Origin: Nonomuraea longispora
Lineage (GTDB): Bacteria > Actinomycetota > Actinomycetes > Streptosporangiales > Streptosporangiaceae
Direction: 5' to 3'
Length of the DNA stretch: 40,432 bases
Assembly (NCBI RefSeq): GCF_004348345.1
Contig: NZ_SMJZ01000064.1
Coordinates: 1-40,432, forward strand
Shown here: piece by piece, positions 29,866-37,886 of the stretch
Layout: each line of letters starts with the position of its first letter
How positions within the stretch are numbered: the first letter of the stretch is position 1
Made by a program: the position numbers and the translations under genes
Notes under the pieces: model-generated
Database searches by the model: none
Told to the model about the DNA's origin: nothing
What the model saw: only the letters and a program-made list of their open reading frames with translations

Positions 29866-31176
29866 ATGACCGACGCCGAGGACGCATCGCACGTGGACCG
29901 TAGGTTCCTGCTGGCCGGAGCCGCGGGCGTACTGGGGACGGCGGCACTGCCCGCGAGCGCGGAGGCCGCCTCCATGCGCAGGCACCCGCCCAACTGGCCC
30001 GACCCCGAGCCCTACGGCCTCGCCGACACCCGCCCGGACCTGTGGCCGCGCCCGGACAACTCCTTCCTGCTCCCGCTCGAACTGCGCCCCCGCGACAGGG
30101 AACCCGGACGGGTCTGGATGCGGGACACCTACGTGAACTGCTTCGTCGTCGGCGGCCGCCCGGTCTACGTCGCCACCGGCACCACCCGGGCCGCCGGCGA
30201 GCAGGGGCCGGCCCCGTGGAACGACGGCATCTTCGTCTGGGTGGCCTCCGACCTGCGCGGGCCGTGGAGGCTGGCCGACACCACGCGCATCCGGCCCGGA
30301 GCCGAGCAGGGCAAGGTGTGGTCGCCCGAGTTCGCCGACGAGAACCGGCCGGGACGTGTGGTGGTCGCCCCGTGGCAGGAGTACTGGCACGACGAGCGGT
30401 TCGGCAAGCGGTCCGCCGCCTGGGCCCCGGAGGTGCATCACTTCCGCGGCAGGTGGTACATCGTGGCGTGCATGGGCGACCACTCCCGGAAGGTCGGCTC
30501 ATTCATGCTCGTGAGCGAGGGCGGGGTCGAGGGGCCGTACCGGCTGGTGCAGGGCAACCACGACAAGCCCTTCGGTGACCCCTTGAACGGCGGGCCGGAC
30601 TTCATCGAGCCCGGCGCGTACCACCACATCGACGGCAGCGTCTACACCGAGGGCGGCGACGCCTGGCTGGTGCTGCACAACAACCTGTACGCCCGGTTCA
30701 GGGACGACATGGAGGACATCGTCCCGGTGACCGGCCTGCCGGAGTTCCGGCAGACGCCGTACACGCCGGAGCCGTACCTCGAAGGCGCGTACGTGTTCAA
30801 GCACGGGGGAAAGTACTTCCTGCTGCACGCCGCCTGGAACCGCAGGTCGGCCAACCCCGACGGCACCACCCGCCACGCCTACGAGCCGGCCGGCGAGGGC
30901 CGTGAGCAGTACCACTACGACGCGGTCGTCGCCGTCTCCGACCGCTTCGAGGGGCCCTATTCGCAACGGTGGACCATGGGCGTCGGCGCCGGTCACGACA
31001 ACATCTTCAAGGACCATCGCGGGCGGCTCTGGGCGACGTTCTTCCGCAACCCGCGCTTCGGCTACTGGGCCGACCCCGCCCGCAGGGACGAGGCCGCCGT
31101 GGCCGGGGTCGTCCGGCTGGAATGGACCGGCCCGCGCGGCCACCGCCTGTACGTCCAGCGCCGCGGCCACCGCTGA
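29866..31176 (+). CDS. Tat-exported GH43-like five-bladed-propeller glycoside hydrolase
   Basis: This 436-residue protein starts with a twin-arginine signal ('DRRFLLAGAAGVLGTAALPASAEA'), so it is exported folded. The rest has repeated propeller signatures of the GH43/GH-F group: 'VWSPEFADENRPG', 'AAWAPEVHHFRGRWYIVACMGD', 'FIEPGAYHHIDGSVYTEGGDAWLV', 'YLEGAYVFKHGGKYFLLHAAW' (candidate acid Glu) and 'GAGHDNIFKDHRGRLWATF'. GH43 enzymes cleave arabinose- or xylose-containing polysaccharides; here the substrate is unknown. ATG 29866 is preceded by GAGAGGA (29851-29857); ATG 29859 is in another frame. Confidence 0.8.
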   Translation: MTDAEDASHVDRRFLLAGAAGVLGTAALPASAEAASMRRHPPNWPDPEPYGLADTRPDLWPRPDNSFLLPLELRPRDREPGRVWMRDTYVNCFVVGGRPVYVATGTTRAAGEQGPAPWNDGIFVWVASDLRGPWRLADTTRIRPGAEQGKVWSPEFADENRPGRVVVAPWQEYWHDERFGKRSAAWAPEVHHFRGRWYIVACMGDHSRKVGSFMLVSEGGVEGPYRLVQGNHDKPFGDPLNGGPDFIEPGAYHHIDGSVYTEGGDAWLVLHNNLYARFRDDMEDIVPVTGLPEFRQTPYTPEPYLEGAYVFKHGGKYFLLHAAWNRRSANPDGTTRHAYEPAGEGREQYHYDAVVAVSDRFEGPYSQRWTMGVGAGHDNIFKDHRGRLWATFFRNPRFGYWADPARRDEAAVAGVVRLEWTGPRGHRLYVQRRGHR

Positions 31177-31180
31177 GCCG

Positions 31181-31203
31181 GCCGCCGGGCGGGATCCGGC
31201 GGC
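31181..31203 (+). terminator. GC-rich hairpin terminator after the GH43-like gene
   Basis: GCCGCCGG (31181-31188) and CCGGCGGC (31196-31203) form a perfect 8-bp stem with a 7-base loop, starting five bases after the stop codon. Confidence 0.55.
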
Positions 31204-31301
31204 TCGTTGATCACGTGCGCGTATCAGGTGCGCCGGCACTCTTGCCCCGGCCCCACCGGGCCACCGATGGTGTGATGGTCGGGGAAGGAGAGAGAGCAGG
31301 C

Positions 31302-34300
31302 ATGCGAGGGCCGCTGGTCGTCAAGCGGGCGCTCGGCGAACCGCTGCTCCTCCTGGCCGCGTTCTGTTCGATCCTGCTGACGACGACCGCGCTGGTGGCG
31401 CTGACGATGTACGCCTCCGCCATCGCCGGCGCGGGCGTGCGCAGAGCGATGGAGACGGCCTCGTACGGGCAGACGACCACCACGATCAGCGCCCAGGTCG
31501 ACGCCGAGACCTTCCCGCGGTACGACCGGATGGTACGCGGCGAGCTCGCCGCGGCCTACGGAGCGCCTCCGGCCGTCACCACCAGCCTGCGCTCGGACTC
31601 GTACGTCATGCCGGGGCAGGACGGCGAGGAACTGCCGGAGCTGCTGCGGTTCGGCAGCCACGACGGGCTCGACCGGCACGCCGGGCCGGTCGAGGGCAGG
31701 TGGCCGGGGAACGGCGGGGAGATCGTCGAGGCGGCGATCTCGGAACAGGCGGCCGAAGCCACCGGGTTCGAGCCGGGCGAGGAGTTCGTCACGAAGGCGC
31801 GGCTCGACGGGAACCCCGTGCGGGTCCGCGTCGTGGGCGTCTTCCGGCTCGACGACCCCGTGGCCGAGCGCTGGGCCGGTGAGGAGCTGCTGAGCCGGGG
31901 CGTGGAGCGCGGCGAGTACACCACGTACGGGCCGCTGATGGTGGCGAAGGAGACGTTCGTCGCGCGCTTCGCCACCGGGGTGCGGGCCCTGTGGGCGGCC
32001 GAGCCGGAGCTCGGCGCGCTGACGCCCGAGCGGCTGCGCCCGCTGGCCGAGGCCGTGAGCCGGGTGGGGGAGCGGTTGCGCGCGGCCGGCTGCGCGAACT
32101 GCCTGACCGCCGCAGACCTGCCCGAGTTGCTCACCCAGCTCGCCACCGCGTCCCTGGTGGCCCGCTCCACGATGCTGATCCCGGTGCTGCAGCTGCTGTT
32201 GCTGGCCGGGTACGCGCTGATGCTGACCGCGCGGCTGCTCGCCGACCACCGGCGCATGGAGGTGGCGCTGCTGCGCTCGCGCGGCGCGGGCACGGCGCGG
32301 CTCGCGGCGCTGGCGGGCGGCGAGGCGCTGCTGGTGGCGGTGCCGTGCGCGATCGTGGCGCCGTTCCTCGGGCCGCCGCTGCTCGCGCTGATCGGCATGC
32401 TGCCCTGGATCGGTGACTCGGGAGTACGGCTGGCACCTCAGGCCGACGCCGCCGCGTTCCTCGTCTCGTCCGGGGTGGCGCTGGCCGCGGCCGTGCTGCT
32501 GGCGCTGCCGGCGGTGGCGGGGGCGCGGCGCACGTACGTGGAGGAGCAGTCGGCGCGCGGGCGCGGTCGCCGGCGCGGACTGATCCAGGGCGCGGGCGCG
32601 GACCTGGCGCTGCTGGCGGTGGCCGCGCTGGCGATCTGGCAGCTCCAGCGCTACGGCGCGCCGGTCACCGCGACGGCGTCGGGCGGGCTCGGCATCGACC
32701 CTCTGATCATCTCCGGCCCGGCGCTGGCCCTGCTCGCGGGCGGCCTGCTGGGGCTGCGGCTGGTGCCGCGCGTGTCACGGCAGGCCGAGCGGCTGACCTC
32801 GCGCCTGCCCGGTCTTGCCCCCGCGCTGGGCGCGTGGCAGGTCAGCAGGCGGCCGCTCACGTACGCCGGCCCCGCGCTGCTGCTGACCCTGGCGATCGCG
32901 ATCGGCGTCGTCTCCATGGCCACCACCTCCACCTGGCAGGCCAGCCAACGTGACCAGGCCGATCACCAGGCGTCCGCCGACCTGCGCCTGTCGGGGCCGC
33001 CCGAGGGGCCCGAGCTGGGGGTGCTCGGCCGCGGTACGGCGTTCACGGCGCTGCCCGGCGTCACCGCCGCCTCTCCCGCCTTCCGCGCGCCGACCGGGGT
33101 GGGCGGCGAGAGCGCGCTGCTGCTCGCCCTGGACGTGGGCCGGCTCGGCGAGGTGTTCCGCCTGCGCCCCGACCTGTCGGCGCGGACGCTCCCGCAGTTG
33201 TCCGCCGCCCTCCGCGGGGACCGGACGGGCGCGCTGGACCTGCCGGGACGGCCGCGCGCCCTCACCGTGCGGGTCGAGTCGCGCGCCGCCGGGCCGGCCC
33301 GGCTGGTGCTCTCCGACGGGCTGGGTGTGTGGCACGACCTGCCGCTCGGCGACCTGCGGGAGGGCGGCAACCGGATCGAGCTCGACCTGGCCCCGATGAC
33401 CGGGCGCGCCGGCGCGATCACCTATCCGCTGTCGGTACGTGGCCTCGTGGCCGCAGAGCAGGCCGGGGAGCAGGCCGGGGAGCAGGCCGGGGAGCAGGCC
33501 GGTGAGCTGACCGGGGCGCAGGCCGGCCTGCGGCTGACCGGGCTGAGCGCGGACGGACGGGACGTGCCCGTGGCCAGGGCTGTCGCCGGCCCGCGGGGCG
33601 TGATCGCCTTCGGGCCGCCGGGGGCGTCCGGGGAGCCCGGGCCGCTGCCCGTGGTGCTCACGTCGGGCCTGGCCGCCGCGCTCAAGCTGGACACCGGGGA
33701 GAGCGGGACGGTCCGCATCTCGGGGCGGGTCATGCGGGTCCGGGTGGCCGGAATCGTGACGAGCATGCCGACGAGCGATCCCGGCCAGGAGGCCGTGCTC
33801 GCCGACTGGGAGACGCTGCAGGCGTACGAGCTGGCCGCGGCGCGACCGTCCCGGCCCGCCACCGAATGGTGGCTCGCCGCCGGCGACACCGCGCCCGCGC
33901 GCGAGATCCTGCGCCGCAACCCCCAATGGGACGTCTCCGCGGTCGACCGGCGAGAGCTGGGGGCCGAACTGCGCGACGATCCGCTGGCCGGCGCGCTGCA
34001 GGGGGCGCTGACCCTGGCGTTCGCCGCGGCGCTGGGGTTCGCGGTGCTCGGGTTCCTGGTGAACGCCGTGGTCGCCGCGCGGCAGCGGCGGGCCGAGTTC
34101 GCCGTGCTGCGGGCGCTGGGCACCGGACCGCGCCAGGTGTTCGGGATGCTGGCGACGGAGCAGGCGTTCGTCATCGGCCTGTCGCTCGTGGCCGGCACCG
34201 GGCTCGCCGTGGTCGTCGGAAACCTCGTGGTCCCGCGCGTCGTGCTGACCGGGCAGGCGTCGGCGGTCACGCCCGGCGTGCTGTTCCACATCCCGTGGGC

Positions 34301-34403
34301 GGCCGTCGCCGGGATGCTGGCCCTGGTGACGGCGGTGCTCGTCGCGATCGTCGCCGTGCTGGCCCGGCGCATGTGGCGGGGGCAGATCTTGGAGGAGAGG
34401 TGA
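31302..34403 (+). CDS. Large FtsX-like ABC permease (1033 residues)
   Basis: The protein has an N-terminal helix, a first extracellular domain (about 45-285), FtsX helices (about 290-400) and two to four further helices (about 425-545). A second extracellular domain (about 560-890) has a beta-sandwich-like part ('HDLPLGDLREGGNRIELDLAP') like that of the permease at 12489-15497. C-terminal FtsX helices are at about 905-1020. It carries four Glu-Gln-Ala-Gly repeats near residues 719-734. ATG 31302 follows an AAGGAGAGAGAG purine stretch. No ATPase is encoded next to it. The stop overlaps the next permease gene as GTGA. Confidence 0.83.
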   Translation: MRGPLVVKRALGEPLLLLAAFCSILLTTTALVALTMYASAIAGAGVRRAMETASYGQTTTTISAQVDAETFPRYDRMVRGELAAAYGAPPAVTTSLRSDSYVMPGQDGEELPELLRFGSHDGLDRHAGPVEGRWPGNGGEIVEAAISEQAAEATGFEPGEEFVTKARLDGNPVRVRVVGVFRLDDPVAERWAGEELLSRGVERGEYTTYGPLMVAKETFVARFATGVRALWAAEPELGALTPERLRPLAEAVSRVGERLRAAGCANCLTAADLPELLTQLATASLVARSTMLIPVLQLLLLAGYALMLTARLLADHRRMEVALLRSRGAGTARLAALAGGEALLVAVPCAIVAPFLGPPLLALIGMLPWIGDSGVRLAPQADAAAFLVSSGVALAAAVLLALPAVAGARRTYVEEQSARGRGRRRGLIQGAGADLALLAVAALAIWQLQRYGAPVTATASGGLGIDPLIISGPALALLAGGLLGLRLVPRVSRQAERLTSRLPGLAPALGAWQVSRRPLTYAGPALLLTLAIAIGVVSMATTSTWQASQRDQADHQASADLRLSGPPEGPELGVLGRGTAFTALPGVTAASPAFRAPTGVGGESALLLALDVGRLGEVFRLRPDLSARTLPQLSAALRGDRTGALDLPGRPRALTVRVESRAAGPARLVLSDGLGVWHDLPLGDLREGGNRIELDLAPMTGRAGAITYPLSVRGLVAAEQAGEQAGEQAGEQAGELTGAQAGLRLTGLSADGRDVPVARAVAGPRGVIAFGPPGASGEPGPLPVVLTSGLAAALKLDTGESGTVRISGRVMRVRVAGIVTSMPTSDPGQEAVLADWETLQAYELAAARPSRPATEWWLAAGDTAPAREILRRNPQWDVSAVDRRELGAELRDDPLAGALQGALTLAFAAALGFAVLGFLVNAVVAARQRRAEFAVLRALGTGPRQVFGMLATEQAFVIGLSLVAGTGLAVVVGNLVVPRVVLTGQASAVTPGVLFHIPWAAVAGMLALVTAVLVAIVAVLARRMWRGQILEER
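33456..33503 (+). repeat. 12-bp tandem repeat coding for Glu-Gln-Ala-Gly
   Basis: GAGCAGGCCGGG occurs four times in a row (last copy with GGT instead of GGG). The repeat lies in the extracellular domain and is in frame, so copy-number change would vary the protein by four residues at a time. Confidence 0.85.
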
Positions 34404-36979
34404 CGATCCCCCTGAACGTCCGGGCGCACGCGGGCACGTCGGCGCTGCTCGTCGTGCTGACGGTGGCCGCCTGCCTGCTCGTCGCCGGGCTGCCGAGGAC
34501 GATGCAGGCGTCGTTCGACGAGGCGCTGCGCCGGTCGCTCGCGGGGACCGCCGCGGTGCGGACCGACCTGACCGTCACCGCGGCTCCCGCCAGGCCCGCC
34601 GGTGAGCTGCACTCACGGGCGGAGTTCGAGAGCGCGGCCGGACAGTGGCGCCGGCTCCTCCCGGCGTCGCTGCGGCCCCTGATCGGGCGCGGCGGCCACA
34701 TCAGCGCCAAGACCTTCCGCACGCCCGTCGACGAGGCGGTCGGGCCGCGCCGCACCTTCGTCAACCTCGGCTGGCTGTCCGACGCCGGCCGGCGCGTGGA
34801 CTGGGTACGGGGCCGCGCGCCCGGCGAGCCCTCCACCATGCGTTACCGCGGCGCGACCATCCCGGTCATCGAGGTGGGCGTCGTGGAGGAGGCCGTGGCC
34901 AGGATGGGCCTGCGCGTCGGCCAGACCAGGATGCTGGGGGAGAGCGTGCACACCGCCGCGAAGATCGTCGGCGTCTTCCGGCCCAAGGACCCGGGCGGCC
35001 GCCCCTGGAGCCACGACGCCGATGTCCTGCACGTCACCCACGTCGTGCCGGCGGACGGTCCGGAGGAGTTCCACACCACGACGCTGATGTCGGACGACGC
35101 GTTGAGCGCGCTCACCGACAAGGCGAGCACCCTGGCCTACCGCTGGGTGCTTCCCCTCGACGCGGGGGCCGCGAGCGCCCTCGACGCGCCACGCGCCGAA
35201 GCCGCGGTCGCCGAGTTCCGGCGGCAGGTCGACGTCCAGGGAACGGGCGACATCAGCTACCGCGTGGTCACCGGGCTGCCCCAGCTGCTCGCCGGCTTCC
35301 TGACCGGGCTGTCCGCCGCGCGGACCGTCATGTACCTCGTGCTCGGCGGCCTGCTGGCGGTCGCGCTCGGCGTGATCATGCTCGGGCTGCGGCTGATGAC
35401 CGACCGGCTGGAGCGCACGATCGCCCTGGCACGGGCGCGCGGTGCCTCGCTGTGGCAGGTGGCGTCCGCCGGTGCTTCCGTGACCGCGCTCACGGTGGGG
35501 CCCGCGGCCCTGGCCGGGTACGCCCTGTCGTTCCTCCTGCCGGGTCCCGCGCTGCCGATCGTGCACCTCGGACCGGCGGTCGTGGTCGTCACCGCCGTGT
35601 CCTTCGCCGTGGCACGCCTGGTGCTCGCCCATCGCACGCCGCTGCGGGAGCGCCGTGCCGACCTGGTCAGGCCGTCAGCGCGGCGGTTGACGGCGGAGGC
35701 GCTGGTCGTCGTGCTCGCGCTGACGGGGGCGTACCTGTCGCGGACCCGCGGGCCGGCCGGCACCGCCTCGCAGGATCCGTTCCTGCTGGTGATCCCGGTG
35801 GCACTGGCGCTGGCGGCCGCGCTGATCACGTTGCGGTGCCACCCGTACCCGCTGCGGCTGCTCGTCCGGCTGGCCGCGCGGAGGCGAGCGGCCGTACCGT
35901 TCCTGGGGCTGGCCGGGGCGGCGAGAGGGCGGTCCACGGGCGCGCTCGCGGTGCTGGTCCTGCTGCCCGCGCTGAGCCTGTCGGTGTTCGCCGCGGTCGT
36001 CCACGACGGGATCACCACCACGCAGCGGCTCGCGTCCTGGCAGAAGGTGGGCGCGCCGATCAAGCTGACGACGGCCGCGGACATCCCGCCCGACGTCGTC
36101 GAGCGGGTACGCCGGGCACCCGGGGTCGAGCAGGTGGCGCCCGCGCTGACGGGCCGGGTGCAGATCAGGACCACGGGGGAGCAGCCGTACGCCGTCGCCG
36201 TCGACCTCGATCAGTGGCGGCGGGTCAACGAGGACGCCCCCATCGGCCTGCCGGCGCTGTCCGGGGACACGTCCGCGCTGCTCTCGCCCGCTCTGGGAGA
36301 CCGCGGCACCTTCGAGCTCACGTGGCTGTCGCCGGTGCGGCTGACCACCCAGGGGGTCATCGACGCGGTGCCCGGTTTCTACTCCAGCGGGCAGTTCCTC
36401 CTCGTGTCGCGCGCGGTACTGCCCTGGCCCGCCGCCAACACCTTGCTGATCAAGGGCGACATCCCGCCCGCCGAGCTGGCGCGGCTGGTGCCCTCGGCCA
36501 CCGTGGAGACGCAGGAGGCCGCGCTGGCCACCGTCCAGGCCGACCCGCTCACCGGCACGGTCCGCACGACGATGGTCGTCGTGACGGTGGCGCTGGGGGC
36601 GTACGCGCTGGTCGCGATCGTTCTGTCGCTGGTCGCCGGGGCCGCCGGGAGGGCGAGGGCGGTGTCGCTCCTGCGTACGCTCGGGCTCTCCGACCGGCAG
36701 GCCCGGCGGCTGACCATGCTCGAATTGCTGCCCGTCATCGTCATCACGGCGCCGGTGGGCCTGGCCCTGGGTCTCGTCCTGCCTGCCGCGCTCGGGCCCG
36801 GCGTGGACGTGTCCGCGTTCGCCGGTGGCCTGCCGGTCTCCGGACACACGCCGGGGTTGCTCGCTCCCGTGGCGCTGGCGGCGGGGCTGGGGCTGTGCGC
36901 CGTGCTGGGCGCGTACGCGCACACCGCCATGAGCCGCCGCCGCGACCCCGGCGCCGTGCTCCGCGTGGACGATTCCTGA
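34400..36979 (+). CDS. Second large FtsX-like ABC permease (859 residues)
   Basis: The start GTG 34400 overlaps the previous stop (GTGA) and has GGAGGAG just upstream. It begins with a transmembrane helix ('LLVVLTVAACLLVAGLP') followed by an extracellular domain (about 35-300) and FtsX helices (about 305-415). More helices with basic loops lie at about 435-540, with a second extracellular domain (about 555-710) and the last FtsX unit at 720-845 ('SLLRTLGLSDRQARRLTMLEL'). The two permease genes form one transcript and probably a heterodimer. They need an ATPase from elsewhere; the ATPases at 10952-12492 are the nearest candidates (inference). It converges on the regulator at 36999 with 19 bp between. 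Confidence 0.83.
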   Translation: MTIPLNVRAHAGTSALLVVLTVAACLLVAGLPRTMQASFDEALRRSLAGTAAVRTDLTVTAAPARPAGELHSRAEFESAAGQWRRLLPASLRPLIGRGGHISAKTFRTPVDEAVGPRRTFVNLGWLSDAGRRVDWVRGRAPGEPSTMRYRGATIPVIEVGVVEEAVARMGLRVGQTRMLGESVHTAAKIVGVFRPKDPGGRPWSHDADVLHVTHVVPADGPEEFHTTTLMSDDALSALTDKASTLAYRWVLPLDAGAASALDAPRAEAAVAEFRRQVDVQGTGDISYRVVTGLPQLLAGFLTGLSAARTVMYLVLGGLLAVALGVIMLGLRLMTDRLERTIALARARGASLWQVASAGASVTALTVGPAALAGYALSFLLPGPALPIVHLGPAVVVVTAVSFAVARLVLAHRTPLRERRADLVRPSARRLTAEALVVVLALTGAYLSRTRGPAGTASQDPFLLVIPVALALAAALITLRCHPYPLRLLVRLAARRRAAVPFLGLAGAARGRSTGALAVLVLLPALSLSVFAAVVHDGITTTQRLASWQKVGAPIKLTTAADIPPDVVERVRRAPGVEQVAPALTGRVQIRTTGEQPYAVAVDLDQWRRVNEDAPIGLPALSGDTSALLSPALGDRGTFELTWLSPVRLTTQGVIDAVPGFYSSGQFLLVSRAVLPWPAANTLLIKGDIPPAELARLVPSATVETQEAALATVQADPLTGTVRTTMVVVTVALGAYALVAIVLSLVAGAAGRARAVSLLRTLGLSDRQARRLTMLELLPVIVITAPVGLALGLVLPAALGPGVDVSAFAGGLPVSGHTPGLLAPVALAAGLGLCAVLGAYAHTAMSRRRDPGAVLRVDDS

Positions 36980-36998
36980 CCCCCGCACCTGTGCGCGG

Positions 36999-37688
36999 TC
37001 AGGCCGGGGCGGACACCGGGCGGGTCTGCGCTCGTGCGATGCGCGCCTTGACGTCGCGGAAGTGCAGCCGCATCGCCTCCCGGGCGGCCTCGGGGTCACG
37101 GGCGCGGAGGGCCGTCACGATCCTGCGGTGGTTGACGACGATCTCCGCCGTCCGCTCCTCCGGCGGCCCGAGCGTCGGCTCGACCTCGTGGTAGACGTCC
37201 CAGAACAGCCCGATGAGCTGCAGCACCAGCTCGTTGCCGCACGACTCGTACAGCAGCGCGTGGAACGCCCGATCGGCTTCGCGGTCGCGGTCCATGCCGG
37301 TGACCAGGGCGTCCAGCGCGGCGAGCCGGGTGGGGCTGGTGTCGAGGGTCACCTGGCCGATCAGCCCCGTCTCCAGCAGCTCGCGCACCTCGACCAGGTC
37401 GTGCAGCGCGCGGATCCCGCCGCCCTGGCCCGCGCGCACCTGGAAGGCGAGCGACGGGGTCAGGACGTCGAGCGACGCGTGCCCGACGAACGTCCCATGT
37501 CCGTGCCGGATCTCGACGATGCCCAGCGCCTTCAGGGCTCGTACGGCCTCGCGCACGCTGTTGCGGCTCGCCCCCAGCAGGTCCATCAACTGCACCTCCG
37601 TGGGCATCGGCGCCCCGGGGGCCAGACCGCGCTCGTGGATCAGGGCGACGATGCGCTCCTGAAGCGACGCGCCGTCACGCGTGGGCAT
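36999..37688 (-). CDS. GntR/FadR-family (FCD) transcriptional regulator
   Basis: This 229-residue regulator has an N-terminal winged helix ('MPTEVQLMDLLGASRNSVREAVRALKALGIVEIRHGHGTFV') and a C-terminal FCD domain ('HDLVEVRELLETGLI', 'DREADRAFHALLYESCGNEL', 'NHRRIVTALRARDPEAAREAMRLHF') with the Asp/His metal ligands. ATG 37688 is preceded by GGAGG with five-base spacing; the upstream extension of the frame has no such site. It lies on the same strand as, and downstream of, the sialidase gene. The shared 13-mer upstream of both genes makes it a candidate NanR-like regulator. Confidence 0.88.
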   Translation of the reverse strand: MPTRDGASLQERIVALIHERGLAPGAPMPTEVQLMDLLGASRNSVREAVRALKALGIVEIRHGHGTFVGHASLDVLTPSLAFQVRAGQGGGIRALHDLVEVRELLETGLIGQVTLDTSPTRLAALDALVTGMDRDREADRAFHALLYESCGNELVLQLIGLFWDVYHEVEPTLGPPEERTAEIVVNHRRIVTALRARDPEAAREAMRLHFRDVKARIARAQTRPVSAPA

Positions 37689-37845
37689 GCTGCCTCCAGG
37701 CTCGTCGAAGACCTCGTGTCGAACATCCCACCTCTCGGTCCCCGTGGGCCAGGCGGTGCGGCAGATTTTACGCTCATTACATGGTGCGGCCACCGGGTGC
37801 ACGTCGTTCGTTCGCTGCTCGTTCGCGGGCGCCACCGGTTCGGCG

Positions 37846-37858
37846 ACGTAGGATGTCC
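37846..37858 (-). promoter_or_regulatory. Shared 13-mer, copy upstream of the FCD regulator
   Basis: On the minus strand GGACATCCTACGT, identical to the 13-mer at 39847-39859 before the sialidase. It lies 158 bp upstream of the regulator start, in the 198-bp gap after the sialidase stop. A TAAAAT -10-like hexamer lies at 37765-37770 (minus). Confidence 0.55.
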
Positions 37859-37886
37859 ACGGGGGTGGCGCCCACGGTGAAGCTGA

